From assembly GCA_030583885.1 (NCBI GenBank), contig CP129480.1:1922001-1986000 (forward strand): 64,000 nt of DNA, given 5' to 3'. The translations under genes were made by a program, and so were the position numbers. The stretch comes from Anaerolineales bacterium (GTDB lineage Bacteria; Chloroflexota; Anaerolineae; Anaerolineales; Villigracilaceae). Below are positions 55,144 to 63,980 of this stretch, in pieces; the first letter of the stretch is position 1, and each line of letters begins with the position of its first letter. Under the pieces are notes generated by a model. That model made no database searches and was not told the DNA's origin. It saw only the letters and a program-made list of their open reading frames with translations.

Positions 55144-55748
55144 TGAAAAATAGCGACTTCCTGTATTTTTTTTCTATCCCGCAAGGCGGGCGTCTCGGCT
55201 GGATAGCCGAGTAAGAACATGGCTTGCGGTTCCCATGTTTCGGAAATGTTCAATGCGTTCTGCACAGTCTCCTGCGCGAACACGGGACTGCACACCCAAA
55301 CGCCGCCCAGTCCCTCGGCATGTGCGGCGAGCAGTAGCTGCATGCCGGCATTTGCAACGGATTGCGTGGCAATGATGTATTCCGCTTTTTTACGGCGGCT
55401 GTCGGGATATTCGTCCATTTCACTCATGTCGAGGCAGAGGATAATGACCAGCGGTGCGCCTGCGATCCGTTCGCGGGATTTGCTGACGCGTTTTGCAATT
55501 TCATCGGACGCGAGGTTATCTTTTTCGAGGTCGCGCTGAAATTCCTCCGCCATGGCGTTGGAGAGATTTTCCCTGGCAGGCGAAGTTGTGAGAACGATGA
55601 AGCGCCAGGGCTGGCGGTTGTGCGCGGACGGGGCGAATGTGGCGGTGTGGAGAAGGTTCCTTAAAATGGAGTCAGGCACCGGGTCTGTTTTGAAGCGGCG
55701 GACCGAGCGGCGAGTCCGCAGGAAGTCATGCAGGTTAGTGTTGGTCAA
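55140..55748 (-). CDS. Nitroreductase-fold protein, likely dehydro-F420-0 reductase (FbiB C-terminal domain type)
   Basis: No ATG fits; TTG at 55748 is the best start and overlaps the upstream FDOR stop by 14 nt. The 202-residue flavin protein has the nitroreductase start RTRRSVRRFKTDPVPDSILRNLL, APSAHNRQPWRFIVL, and LAAHAEGLGGVWVCSPVFAQETVQ. The layout and its place between cofE and cofD match the C-terminal half of actinobacterial FbiB, which reduces dehydro-F420-0. Here the two FbiB halves would be separate genes. Confidence 0.85.
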   Translation of the reverse strand: MTNTNLHDFLRTRRSVRRFKTDPVPDSILRNLLHTATFAPSAHNRQPWRFIVLTTSPARENLSNAMAEEFQRDLEKDNLASDEIAKRVSKSRERIAGAPLVIILCLDMSEMDEYPDSRRKKAEYIIATQSVANAGMQLLLAAHAEGLGGVWVCSPVFAQETVQNALNISETWEPQAMFLLGYPAETPALRDRKKIQEVAIFQ

Positions 55749-56124
55749 AGTGAGTCGGCTGAATCTTGAAAATGATCCGCTTTTGTCCCTCACGGTATGT
55801 CCACGGTTTGCCGTAGTAGATGTGCGAGAGGCGGTCGATGTGATTGTCCGCACCTTCCGTGGTGTGGGAGACAACCCTGCCGCGCATCCCGAGATAACGG
55901 TAGGGATCGTTCGGATCTTGAAGCACCATTGCGACACCTGGACGTTCCTTCATGTTGCGATCCTTAAGGCGCCCCTCGTTGGTATTGACGAGAATGTATT
56001 CACCGTCCGTGCTGAACCAGACGGGCGTGAGCTGCGGGCTGCCGTTCGCGTTAACAGTTGCAAGAAAAAGAATGGCTTTGGTTTCATCTTTAAACAGGTC
56101 ACTGTATTTTTCCGGGAACGTCAT
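55735..56124 (-). CDS. F420-dependent FDOR / pyridoxamine-oxidase-fold protein
   Basis: The start at 56124 has TTGGAGG at good spacing. The 129-residue split beta-barrel protein (FLATVNANGSPQLTPVWFSTDGEYILVNTNEGRLKDRNMKERPGVAMVLQDPNDPYRYLGMRGRV) is typical of FDOR-B enzymes that use F420H2. It sits inside the F420 biosynthesis run, which supports F420 over FMN. Confidence 0.9.
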   Translation of the reverse strand: MTFPEKYSDLFKDETKAILFLATVNANGSPQLTPVWFSTDGEYILVNTNEGRLKDRNMKERPGVAMVLQDPNDPYRYLGMRGRVVSHTTEGADNHIDRLSHIYYGKPWTYREGQKRIIFKIQPTHFDQH

Positions 56125-56195
56125 GTATCCTCCAAGGCTTTTATTATTGCATCCACTTGAGTGTAGCAAAGGCGCATAAGAATCTCGTTAGTGTT

Positions 56196-56978
56196 TCAGC
56201 GGAACATATCCTGATCTTTTGGGCGGGTGAGTTCTCCGAGCGAACCCTCCCGAAGCGGATACGGGAACCCGCGCACGTGCACCACGGGCGTGCCTTCAGC
56301 GGCCTGCCCCATAACGAGGGATGCGGCGGCGGCGAGTTCGTCCGCCACGCCGACAATGGTGGCTTTGAGGATGTAGCCGAAGAGGTCCTTCCAGCCGCGT
56401 TCATCCACCACGGCCGGGATGCCGCTCAAGCCGATGCAAATGCCGACCGTGCCGTTGCGCCAGGCGCGCCCATGCGAGTCGATGATCATGATACCGATGT
56501 TTTTATTTGTTTTCCGCCGGATCTCTTCGCGGATCAGTTTTGCGGATCGATCGGGATTTTCCGGAAGAAGAAGAACAAGATCATCCCTGTCGCCGGTCTC
56601 GGTCATTACGTTGGAATGGTCAATGCCTGCATTCGCGCAGATGAATCCAAGTTTATGCTCCACGACGATAACGCCTTTACGAAAGCGCACCACTTCATTG
56701 CTTTCGCGCAGCATGAGTTCCACGAGACGCGGATCTTTTTCAGTCCGCCCGCCAAGTTCGAGTGCGCGTTGGGACGGATCCACCGTGCCGAGATGCACCA
56801 TGCGTCCCTCGGCTTTGCTGACGATCTTTTGCGCGAGGACGAAGATGTCATCCTCGCGCAATTCCAAGCCGGTTTCTGGTAATGAATTAAGAAGAATATC
56901 CGCCAAGTTGTCGTCTCGGCGGATGAGAGGAATGTTTTTTAGCGGAATGAGTGTGAGGGACATGGCAGGTGTATGCAT
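56196..56978 (-). CDS. cofE: Coenzyme F420-0:L-glutamate ligase CofE (FbiB N-terminal domain type)
   Basis: The 260-residue protein has DDIFVLAQKIVSKAEGRMVHL, GVIVVEHKLGFICANAGIDHSNV, and IMIIDSHGRAWRNGTVGICIGLSGI, the CofE core. It adds glutamates to F420-0. The start may be 56978 or ATG 56963; neither has a good Shine-Dalgarno. The second FbiB domain is a separate gene two positions downstream. Confidence 0.94.
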   Translation of the reverse strand: MHTPAMSLTLIPLKNIPLIRRDDNLADILLNSLPETGLELREDDIFVLAQKIVSKAEGRMVHLGTVDPSQRALELGGRTEKDPRLVELMLRESNEVVRFRKGVIVVEHKLGFICANAGIDHSNVMTETGDRDDLVLLLPENPDRSAKLIREEIRRKTNKNIGIMIIDSHGRAWRNGTVGICIGLSGIPAVVDERGWKDLFGYILKATIVGVADELAAAASLVMGQAAEGTPVVHVRGFPYPLREGSLGELTRPKDQDMFR

Positions 56979-57012
56979 GATGTATGATGCGTAACGAATT
57001 ACGCTTCATGCA
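56979..57012. repeat. Near-palindrome between fno and cofE
   Basis: ATGATGCGTAA-CGAA-TTACGCTTCAT with flanking GCATGATG/CATGCATCA forms a hairpin just upstream of cofE. No T tract follows, so it may tune cofE expression inside the operon. Confidence 0.4.
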
Positions 57013-57019
57013 TCATGGT

Positions 57020-57694
57020 TTACTTTGTTGCTCCCGTGATCTTGATGCCCGCATGGGTCGAGCCGTATTTTTTATTGATTCCGATCAGTACACTTGTCAG
57101 CCCTTCGGCCACCACTGAGTTTTCAATTGGGCCGGCATCCCAGCCTGTCAGCCCGGCGGCTTCCACCAGTTTGAGCACTTCCTCGCGCGCAGTTTTGCTT
57201 GTGCCTGTCACCAGCACATCGCATGCCACATCGCCATCATCCATCAAATGCTCGTGAGCAATATTCTGGAATGCTGCACAAACCTGCACGCTCTCGCCGA
57301 GAATCTCCCTCGCTTCCTGCGCAGCAGACCCGGCGGCTGGCATTTGCACGGTGCTGACTTTCGGCGGCACGAGCGGCACGGTCACATCCACAAGGATTTT
57401 TCCCTGCAATTCGGATTTGACAGATTCAAGCGTATCGCGGTGTGCCGAATACGGCACGCTCAACACAATGATATTGGCCTCCTTCGCCGCCCTGGGGTTG
57501 CTCATTCCAATGACGGAGGTTCCCTCCCCAAGCATGCCCCTGAGTTCGCCTGCGGCGGCAATGGCTTTTTCCTCGGCGCGTGAACCGATGAATACGTGAT
57601 AGCCCGCACGTGCCCAGCGATAGGCGAGTCCCTTGCCCTCCTTGCCCGTGCCGCCCAGTACCGCAATGGATAATAAGAGTTGTGTTTCGTTCAT
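57020..57694 (-). CDS. fno: NADPH:F420 oxidoreductase
   Basis: The 224-residue protein starts with IAVLGGTGKEGKGLAYRWARAGYHVFIGSR, the NADP-binding motif of Fno/NpdG, and has LSVPYSAHRDTLESV and AFQNIAHEHLMDD. It moves hydride between NADPH and F420, feeding the FDOR and LLM enzymes nearby. It follows ssnA by 12 nt. Confidence 0.94.
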   Translation of the reverse strand: MNETQLLLSIAVLGGTGKEGKGLAYRWARAGYHVFIGSRAEEKAIAAAGELRGMLGEGTSVIGMSNPRAAKEANIIVLSVPYSAHRDTLESVKSELQGKILVDVTVPLVPPKVSTVQMPAAGSAAQEAREILGESVQVCAAFQNIAHEHLMDDGDVACDVLVTGTSKTAREEVLKLVEAAGLTGWDAGPIENSVVAEGLTSVLIGINKKYGSTHAGIKITGATK

Positions 57695-57706
57695 ATATTC
57701 TCCAAA

Positions 57707-59062
57707 CTATGCTGAAATTTTCGCAACTTCCTCTTCGTATCTCTGCCAAATTCTCGGTGCGATCTCCCTGGCTCGCGCGGCGATCTCCTCTTCGTCCAGG
57801 GTAAGCAGTTTGCGGTCCTTCATTGCAAATTTGCCCGCCACCATGGTTGAGGTGACCATGCTTTGCTGGAAACCAAAGATGATGTGCCAGGGCAGGTTGC
57901 CGTCTGTCAGCGGAGTGTAGGGGTGATAATCCACGAAGATCAAGTCTGCTGCTGCACCGGGGACGATCTGTCCGATGGGTGTGGCGGGGAAGAACATGCC
58001 GGCCAGCGCGGCATTGTTATAGACGGCCATTTGTGTCACATCGTATCCGCCCATGCGGCGCGGGTCGCGGTGATGGACTTTGTGCAGGAGGTAGGCTGTC
58101 TTCCATTCCTCCCACATGGCATTCGAAAACCCGTCATTCCCCAGACAGACATTGATGCCCAGCCTCATCATGGATTCGACCTGGGCAACACCAACGCCGT
58201 TGTTCATGTTGGAGCGCGGCTGATGGGTGAGCCAGGTCCTGGTCTCATTCAAAATTTCCATCTCACGCGCATCAAAATGGACGCCATGCGCAGTGATGGT
58301 GTTCGGCCCAAGAATATTGTGCTTTTGCAATCGGTCTATGACACGCATGTCGCTCTTGGTCAGGCTGTCATATTCGTCTGATTCATGTTCGGCGGTGTGG
58401 ACGTGGAAGCCGCTTCCATCGGGGGCGGCGGAGCGGCAGGCTTGCAGGGTGGCGCCGGAAAGCGTCAGGCTGGCGTGCAGGCCAAAGGTCGCGGCCAGAC
58501 GCGGATGGGGTTCAGATGAGAGTCGTTTTAAGAAGCGAATGTTCTCGTTGATGCCTGCGTTGGCTTTTTCGTTCCCGTCGCGGTCGGTCACTTCATAGCA
58601 AAGTACACCGCGCAGTCCGCTTTTGTCCACAGCCTCGGCGATGACGTCCAGCGAACCATCAATGAAATTCGGTGACGCATGATGGTCAATAAGCGTGGTC
58701 GTGCCATGTTTGACTGCATCCACAAGGCAGACGAGCGCAGAATAGCGGACTGCCTCCGCGTCCAGCGAACGGTCAAGGGGCCACCACAGCTTTTGCAGGA
58801 TCTCGGGGAAGTCCTTTGGTGCGGGACCGGGGATCGCCATGCCGCGCGCAAATGCACCGTAGAAATGGGTGTGCGCGCAGATATTGCCGGGCATCACATA
58901 TTGACCGTGCGCGTCCGTTGTTTTTGCCTTTGGGTATTTTGCGGTCAACACCCTGGTTGTGCCGATCTCCTTGATGCGGCTGCCTTCCACGTAGACGGCA
59001 TGATTTTGCAGGATGCGATTGGGAGATTCCCAGGTGATGATATTTGCATTTGTAATTAACAT
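57707..59062 (-). CDS. ssnA: SsnA-like amidohydrolase
   Basis: The start at 59062 lies 2 nt after the NACHT gene stop. The 451-residue amidohydrolase has the metal motif MPGNICAHTHFYGAFARGM, then HVHTAEHESDEYDSL, ITAHGVHFDAREMEIL and LGNDGFSNAMWEEW. The sequence fits SsnA, a guanine-deaminase-like family associated with selenium-dependent Mo hydroxylases. The Mo, FAD and XdhC components are elsewhere in the window. Substrate is probably a purine-like ring. Confidence 0.88.
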   Translation of the reverse strand: MLITNANIITWESPNRILQNHAVYVEGSRIKEIGTTRVLTAKYPKAKTTDAHGQYVMPGNICAHTHFYGAFARGMAIPGPAPKDFPEILQKLWWPLDRSLDAEAVRYSALVCLVDAVKHGTTTLIDHHASPNFIDGSLDVIAEAVDKSGLRGVLCYEVTDRDGNEKANAGINENIRFLKRLSSEPHPRLAATFGLHASLTLSGATLQACRSAAPDGSGFHVHTAEHESDEYDSLTKSDMRVIDRLQKHNILGPNTITAHGVHFDAREMEILNETRTWLTHQPRSNMNNGVGVAQVESMMRLGINVCLGNDGFSNAMWEEWKTAYLLHKVHHRDPRRMGGYDVTQMAVYNNAALAGMFFPATPIGQIVPGAAADLIFVDYHPYTPLTDGNLPWHIIFGFQQSMVTSTMVAGKFAMKDRKLLTLDEEEIAARAREIAPRIWQRYEEEVAKISA

Positions 59063-59064
59063 GG

Positions 59065-61599
59065 TTAATCCAATCCATATTGGCTGGGGTGGGGAAGTTT
59101 TGCGCCTGATGCGCCGACCTCCCAAAGCATGTTGTATGCAGCCTCGCGCAGTTCGGGGTCGTCCTTGTACATGGCATGATAGAGTTGTGTAATGACACCC
59201 TCGCTCGGCGTAAATTTCAGGTATGGCAGGGCTGCGAGGCGCATATCCGGCTCGCCTTCTTTTAGAGCGAGCAGGAGAACGTCTGTTGCGGGCACGCCGG
59301 GGGAAATTCCCATACCGTGTTTGCCGGCAAATTCGATCAGCCACGGGCAGCTTGACGGGGTTTTTAGTCTGTGCGGCGCGCGCGACTTAATGTTTACCTG
59401 CGCATCCAGCACCTCTGTGGCGGCGTTGCGAACGACCCATTGATTGTCATCTATCTGTATTTTCTTCAGAGCATCGATTGCCCAAGGCTCATCAATGCGT
59501 CCAAGTCCGTAGGCTGCTGCGCGCCGCAGGATGATGTCGTCCAATGTAATGCCCTCACGCAGCATGGCATGTCCCTCGTTGCGGTCATTTGCCAGCGCTT
59601 CACCGGCGGCGCGGCGGATGTCTTCATCTCCATTGAGCAGGGTGCGGGCCACAGTTTCGAGGGCTTCATTTGTGCCAATGGCGACCAGCGCCATGCATGC
59701 AGCGCGGCGGACTGACAGGCTGGGGGCTTCGAGGGCGTTTTCCAGTGTCTTGACCGCTTTTATGTCACGCACTGCACCGGTGCCCAATATGGCAAGCTGG
59801 ACCAGTTCAAATGACAGCGAGGTGGCAAACTGCCGGAATAATGTCGGAACGCTTGGGTCATTGCTGGCAACAAAGGCCGCCATGGCTTGTCCACGAAGGC
59901 TGAGAGGAATTCCGTCCGTTTGCATGATGGCAGCCAGCGTACCGAATAAATTGCCGCGCCAGGGGGCGTTGCGGGGCGCATCCCTCAGCCAGCGCGCCGC
60001 CGCAAAAAGCGGACGGTGCATCGGCAGGCGTGAAAATTCCATCATGGATTGGACCAGTTTACTGGCATCGCCATTTGCGGCGAAATAGCGCATGGTCAAA
60101 TATTTGCCGGACCAATCCGGTTGGTTCAGAATGTTCTCTTCGGCATTGTAATTCGTAAGTGCGTGGCCTGCGAGATAGCCTGCAAACACAAGATGCGTAA
60201 AACGCATTTTATGGTTGGGGTAATTGGCGAGCAGTCCGCTGGCTGCCATTTTTCCGAGCAGGCCGGAGGTTGGCCTGGCGACCACCTTCTCAACCTTCTT
60301 TTTCTTCCTAGGTTTACTCTCCTCTGCAGAATCTTCCGCAGAGGTTTCCGCTGGTTTGTCATCTTCCTTTTCGTCCGCCACTTCAAACGACTTGACCCAG
60401 TCACGGGCTTTTCTTGGGTCGAAGACCGGTTGGGCGTTCAACATTACCTGCAAGGCAAGGGTTTCCAGCGCGGCGATCGGTGTATTGTCGGGGGCGATGC
60501 GGCGGATGTGTGAGGCGATGATCTCCAGTACATGCGGACCCAGGCTGTCGCCGGCATATGCACCCCATGCCTTGAGAGTCAACTCAAGGGGGGATAACTT
60601 TACGTCGTCAACGCTCAGCCAAATGTTTAGCAGGAGCGGGTCCACCTGGGCCGGTCCTGTTTGCGCCCAGGCTTCCATCGCAACAGTTTGAGACCAAAGT
60701 TGTCCCCACTTCTCCATGAATATTTCATTTTTCTCTTTGGACCAGGCACTCAAAACCAGCGGCGTGAAACCAAGGGGAATCAGGCCGTCCAGATATTCCG
60801 GGGCGCCGCTGGTGACAATGCGTGCCTTTGGAAAATTCTGAATGATGACCTTGAAATATTCCGTGACGATCTTTTGGTGCTCGGGCGGGATTTCATCAAA
60901 ACCATCCACGAGCAGGAGGGCGTTTCCATTTTTGAAGGTGTTCTTGAACAAATCCGGCAGTTTCCGGAGATCAAAGATGGGTGCATGTTCAGAGGCCGCT
61001 TCAATAAGCGGATTCAGCGCATCTTTCGCGTCGCTGACGGGAAGCCGTAGATCGGCGACATGAACAAGGAACGGGACCAGGTTTTTCAGCGCCTCAAGTT
61101 TTTCGCTTCGGTTCGCAGCGAGAGATGCGAGGTGCGCGAGAGCCACAGTCTTCCCGATGCCGGGTTGACCGATGATGACAATGTTTGAATCCCCCGATAA
61201 AACCTGTGGGAGGGTCAGGGTTGCAGGCTGATAGATTGCGGCGATCTCAGGCCAGGCGGGCAGATAAGGCAGGGTCTGCGAGATGACATCTTCGAATATG
61301 GGGGGCAGGCCGGGTTCCACGCGCGGGGGCGGGGCGATGAGCAGCGGCTCTTGGATGATCTCATCGAGTGCGAAGAGCTGGGCGGCAAGGTGCATTCCCT
61401 GTGCGCGGCGCAGGGTGATGCGGCGGTGGTTTTCCTCCACCGTATTTGTTTTACGGGCCCGGGCGGCTTCGCGCTGTTCGCGCCAGTTTGTGCGCATTTC
61501 ATTCCACGCCGGGCGTCCGCGGGATACGAGCAGCCAGAAGATGGTTGCGGTGATGAAGCCAGTAAAGAATGAAATGGGGTCTAGAGCGAATTGAAACAT
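59065..61599 (-). CDS. Membrane-anchored NACHT-type NTPase with HEAT repeats
   Basis: The 844-residue protein has one N-terminal membrane helix (about 9-26), a basic juxtamembrane helix, and an NTPase with Walker A IIGQPGIGKT (144-151) and NACHT-type Walker B ALLLVDGFDEIPP (227-239). A helical region and a charged linker follow (DEKEDDKPAETSAEDSAEES, then KPRKKKKVEK, about 420-450). The last ~230 residues are HEAT-like repeats (SVRRAACMALVAIG, DIRRAAGEALAN, LRRAAAYGLGRI). Such STAND NTPases sense a signal and oligomerise; many act in phage defence. Its place between a zinc-ribbon gene and ssnA in a metabolic operon is unusual. Confidence 0.88.
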   Translation of the reverse strand: MFQFALDPISFFTGFITATIFWLLVSRGRPAWNEMRTNWREQREAARARKTNTVEENHRRITLRRAQGMHLAAQLFALDEIIQEPLLIAPPPRVEPGLPPIFEDVISQTLPYLPAWPEIAAIYQPATLTLPQVLSGDSNIVIIGQPGIGKTVALAHLASLAANRSEKLEALKNLVPFLVHVADLRLPVSDAKDALNPLIEAASEHAPIFDLRKLPDLFKNTFKNGNALLLVDGFDEIPPEHQKIVTEYFKVIIQNFPKARIVTSGAPEYLDGLIPLGFTPLVLSAWSKEKNEIFMEKWGQLWSQTVAMEAWAQTGPAQVDPLLLNIWLSVDDVKLSPLELTLKAWGAYAGDSLGPHVLEIIASHIRRIAPDNTPIAALETLALQVMLNAQPVFDPRKARDWVKSFEVADEKEDDKPAETSAEDSAEESKPRKKKKVEKVVARPTSGLLGKMAASGLLANYPNHKMRFTHLVFAGYLAGHALTNYNAEENILNQPDWSGKYLTMRYFAANGDASKLVQSMMEFSRLPMHRPLFAAARWLRDAPRNAPWRGNLFGTLAAIMQTDGIPLSLRGQAMAAFVASNDPSVPTLFRQFATSLSFELVQLAILGTGAVRDIKAVKTLENALEAPSLSVRRAACMALVAIGTNEALETVARTLLNGDEDIRRAAGEALANDRNEGHAMLREGITLDDIILRRAAAYGLGRIDEPWAIDALKKIQIDDNQWVVRNAATEVLDAQVNIKSRAPHRLKTPSSCPWLIEFAGKHGMGISPGVPATDVLLLALKEGEPDMRLAALPYLKFTPSEGVITQLYHAMYKDDPELREAAYNMLWEVGASGAKLPHPSQYGLD

Positions 61600-61606
61600 T
61601 GGATGA

Positions 61607-62308
61607 TTAATTTGCGAATAGGATACGCCCGCAGGTGGGGCAGTTCACAAGTAGTTTTTGGGAGCGCGCGTTCTGCTGAACGGATGCGTTCAATGTTGTT
61701 CCGCAGGCCGAACAGGCGTTGTCAGCGATCTCTGTCACTGCCATGCCGCGTTTTTGCTGGCGCAGCCCTTCGTACACATCAAGCAGATTGATGTCGATGG
61801 GGGCAAGGGAGGCTTCGCGTTCCTCGGCAAGTCTTTCCAATTGCTTGTTGAGCGTGGACTGTTCCTCGATCAACTTTCCATGCTCACTGCCAAGCCGTGA
61901 CTTGATTTTTTCCAATTCCGTTCGCGCCTGTTGCAGGTCGTTCTCGGCAGTCTCCGCCTTCAGCATGGTTTCCAGCTGGCGTTCCTCGAGTGTGGTAATG
62001 TATTTCTTTAAAGAAGCAACTTCCTTTTGCAGGTCCTGCAGTTCTTTTGGATTTTTTACGTTTCCGCTGTACAAGCTGGCTTCGGCCTGTTCGATTTTTA
62101 TTCTCTGTGCATCCACTTCCGCTTCCGCAATTTTCAGCGCGTGACTGGCGTGATGATTTTCAACCTGCGCTGTTTCAGCGCGGGTGAGCGCTTCGCGTAA
62201 TTCCGTGTCATTCTCAAGTGTCTGGCGGATCGCATCCAGTTGCATACGGACACGGTCTATCTGACTGTCCACTTGCTGGAGGCGGAAAAGTCCCAGTGAT
62301 GCGCTCAT
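61607..62308 (-). CDS. Coiled-coil protein with C-terminal zinc ribbon (CT398-like)
   Basis: The 233-residue protein is mostly a long antiparallel coiled coil (about 1-185) ending in a C4 zinc ribbon, CSACGTTLNASVQQNARSQKLLVNCPTCGRILF. This matches the widespread CT398/zf-RING_7 family, which is proposed to bind nucleic acid or the secretion/RNA machinery. TATAAT (62315-62320) ends 6 nt before the ATG, so it opens the operon with a leaderless mRNA. Confidence 0.9.
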   Translation of the reverse strand: MSASLGLFRLQQVDSQIDRVRMQLDAIRQTLENDTELREALTRAETAQVENHHASHALKIAEAEVDAQRIKIEQAEASLYSGNVKNPKELQDLQKEVASLKKYITTLEERQLETMLKAETAENDLQQARTELEKIKSRLGSEHGKLIEEQSTLNKQLERLAEEREASLAPIDINLLDVYEGLRQQKRGMAVTEIADNACSACGTTLNASVQQNARSQKLLVNCPTCGRILFAN

Positions 62309-62314
62309 GCTTGA

Positions 62315-62320
62315 ATTATA
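62315..62320 (-). promoter_or_regulatory. -10 of the zinc-ribbon/NACHT/ssnA/F420 operon
   Basis: TATAAT lies 6 nt before the ATG of the zinc-ribbon gene. The next genes on this strand follow at 7, 2, 12 and 41 nt, with no clear terminator before cofC. Confidence 0.65.
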
Positions 62321-62330
62321 TACGAAGTAT

Positions 62331-62362
62331 GAAAAAAAGACCCGTTTTCGGATGAAAACGGG
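62331..62362 (-). terminator. Intrinsic terminator after the beta-lactamase-like gene
   Basis: On the minus strand CCCGTTTTC-ATCC-GAAAACGGG is followed by TCTTTTTTT. The 9-bp stem and T7 are textbook. Confidence 0.93.
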
Positions 62363-62370
62363 CGCGTTGA

Positions 62371-63861
62371 TTATTGAGTTGTAATGTTGAAGTAGTTATA
62401 GACAGCCTGTGCCAGATTGATAAATAACGGATTTGTGTTATCCCAGATGTTCTGGACAGGATGGTACGTATATATGGACAGCACGAAGTTTCCGCCCGGG
62501 GTGTAGACAATGCCGACATCGCTTGTGTCGTGCAAGACTCCGTCCCTGGAGAGAACATAGCCGTGTTTGTGGGGGACGAGAGTCCCATCCGGTACGCCGC
62601 CCTGGATCAACGCCCCGAGTTTGTCCTGAGCCATAAAATCGATCAACAGTTGACAGGTATCCGGGCTGACCTTATCCGGGAAGGCGGCGATCAACGCGCC
62701 GCCGCCGTTTTGGGCACATTGGTACAGGTCGGCAAGCAGGATGCCCATCTCGGATGAGGTGGTTTGTGAATATGGGTCGGGATCGCCAAAAATATCGGTC
62801 CTTTGGTTGCCCGGGGTTAAACGTCCGGGCAATAGATTTGGCGCGCCAAGATAGAACATGCCTCCGATGAAGGTGCTTTCCAACCCGATCGATTCCATGT
62901 CGCGGGTGACAATAATGGGGCCAATGTTGGGGTCAATGCGTTCGAGGACAAGGTCAGTGGCGGAATTATCCGACCTGCCCAATACACGCAGGATGATGTC
63001 CGCTGTGACCGGGTCGAGGTCGCTTCCACGGTTGATTAAATAGGACGCCACAATCGGAACTTTAATGGTGCTGGAGGCTGTGAAGGCAATATCCGGCTCC
63101 ACTGAAATTTCCTGCTTGTTGTTCATGGCGAAGTGGATCTCCTGCCCGGTTTGCAGATCCATCATATAGAAGCCGATCAAGCCGTCAAACCTGGAGACAC
63201 TGACGATTTGCTTGAGCAGGATTTCAAGATTTTCGATCGTTGGTCGCGCAGCTGTGATGCGCACGAACGAGAGCGCAATGGAACGGTTGGAGGGCGATCT
63301 CAACGCGTCGGTGATGAGCAGGACGGCACGGTCAAGATCAAGAGTCTGTCCGGGCGCGCCGGGCAGGAACGAGGTCCCGCCTGGAATCGGCTGAGCGGGG
63401 GCGGGGGGCTGGTCGTAGCGTTGCGCAATTTCGTTTTGCAGATATTCGCGCAGGCGTTCCTCCGAGACAGAGGCGCTTAACGGGATTTGTGTTTCAGTCG
63501 GAGTGCGATTCCACAGGAAGTCCCAAAACCCGCCCCAGAAGGAACCGCCGGTGCGGCTGAGGTCTGCCGCGGCAAGCATGGTTTCAACATCCACCTGAAA
63601 CCCGACCGCGCCAGGGTCAATGTGGATGAGCGCCTCGTCGTATTGCGCCTCGATGGGCGAGGTGTACACCTCGAGAAGTCTTTGGGATGCCTGCGCCGGG
63701 GATAAACCGCCGACCGGGATGCCGCCAATCGTCATGCCAACGGGATAGTTATTTCTTTGTCGGCTGTAGGTAATTAAGGAAGTGATGGTTAATACGAGCG
63801 CGCCTGTCAGGAATAAAATGGAAACACCCCGAAGGATGGTATTGGTATTTCGGTTTCTCAA
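62371..63861 (-). CDS. Class A beta-lactamase-like serine hydrolase with N-terminal membrane anchor and VanW/PG-binding-like domain
   Basis: The TTG start has GGAGG 5 nt upstream. The 496-residue protein has one membrane helix (about 10-30), an extracytoplasmic segment that resembles peptidoglycan-binding domain 4 (IGGIPVGGLSPAQASQRLLEVYTSPI), then a transpeptidase/beta-lactamase domain with SSTIKV (SxxK), GRSDNSATDLV (SDN) and PHKHGYV where KTG is expected. It may hydrolyse beta-lactams or act on cell-wall peptides. KHG in place of KTG makes classic lactamase activity uncertain. Confidence 0.87.
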   Translation of the reverse strand: MRNRNTNTILRGVSILFLTGALVLTITSLITYSRQRNNYPVGMTIGGIPVGGLSPAQASQRLLEVYTSPIEAQYDEALIHIDPGAVGFQVDVETMLAAADLSRTGGSFWGGFWDFLWNRTPTETQIPLSASVSEERLREYLQNEIAQRYDQPPAPAQPIPGGTSFLPGAPGQTLDLDRAVLLITDALRSPSNRSIALSFVRITAARPTIENLEILLKQIVSVSRFDGLIGFYMMDLQTGQEIHFAMNNKQEISVEPDIAFTASSTIKVPIVASYLINRGSDLDPVTADIILRVLGRSDNSATDLVLERIDPNIGPIIVTRDMESIGLESTFIGGMFYLGAPNLLPGRLTPGNQRTDIFGDPDPYSQTTSSEMGILLADLYQCAQNGGGALIAAFPDKVSPDTCQLLIDFMAQDKLGALIQGGVPDGTLVPHKHGYVLSRDGVLHDTSDVGIVYTPGGNFVLSIYTYHPVQNIWDNTNPLFINLAQAVYNYFNITTQ

Positions 63862-63980
63862 ACTGCCTCCAGAACATGATGAAAGTCACATAAAAAGTAT
63901 ATCATACCAAAGCAGGGCGCTTGTGCTAGAATACGTTAAACGCAGGAGATTTCCACTCCTAGATAAGTTGAAGGACGGAT

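Noticed and set aside
55749..55937. ATG-started extension of the nitroreductase gene
   Set aside because: It lies within the FDOR gene in another frame and has no nitroreductase similarity; the family homology begins near the TTG.
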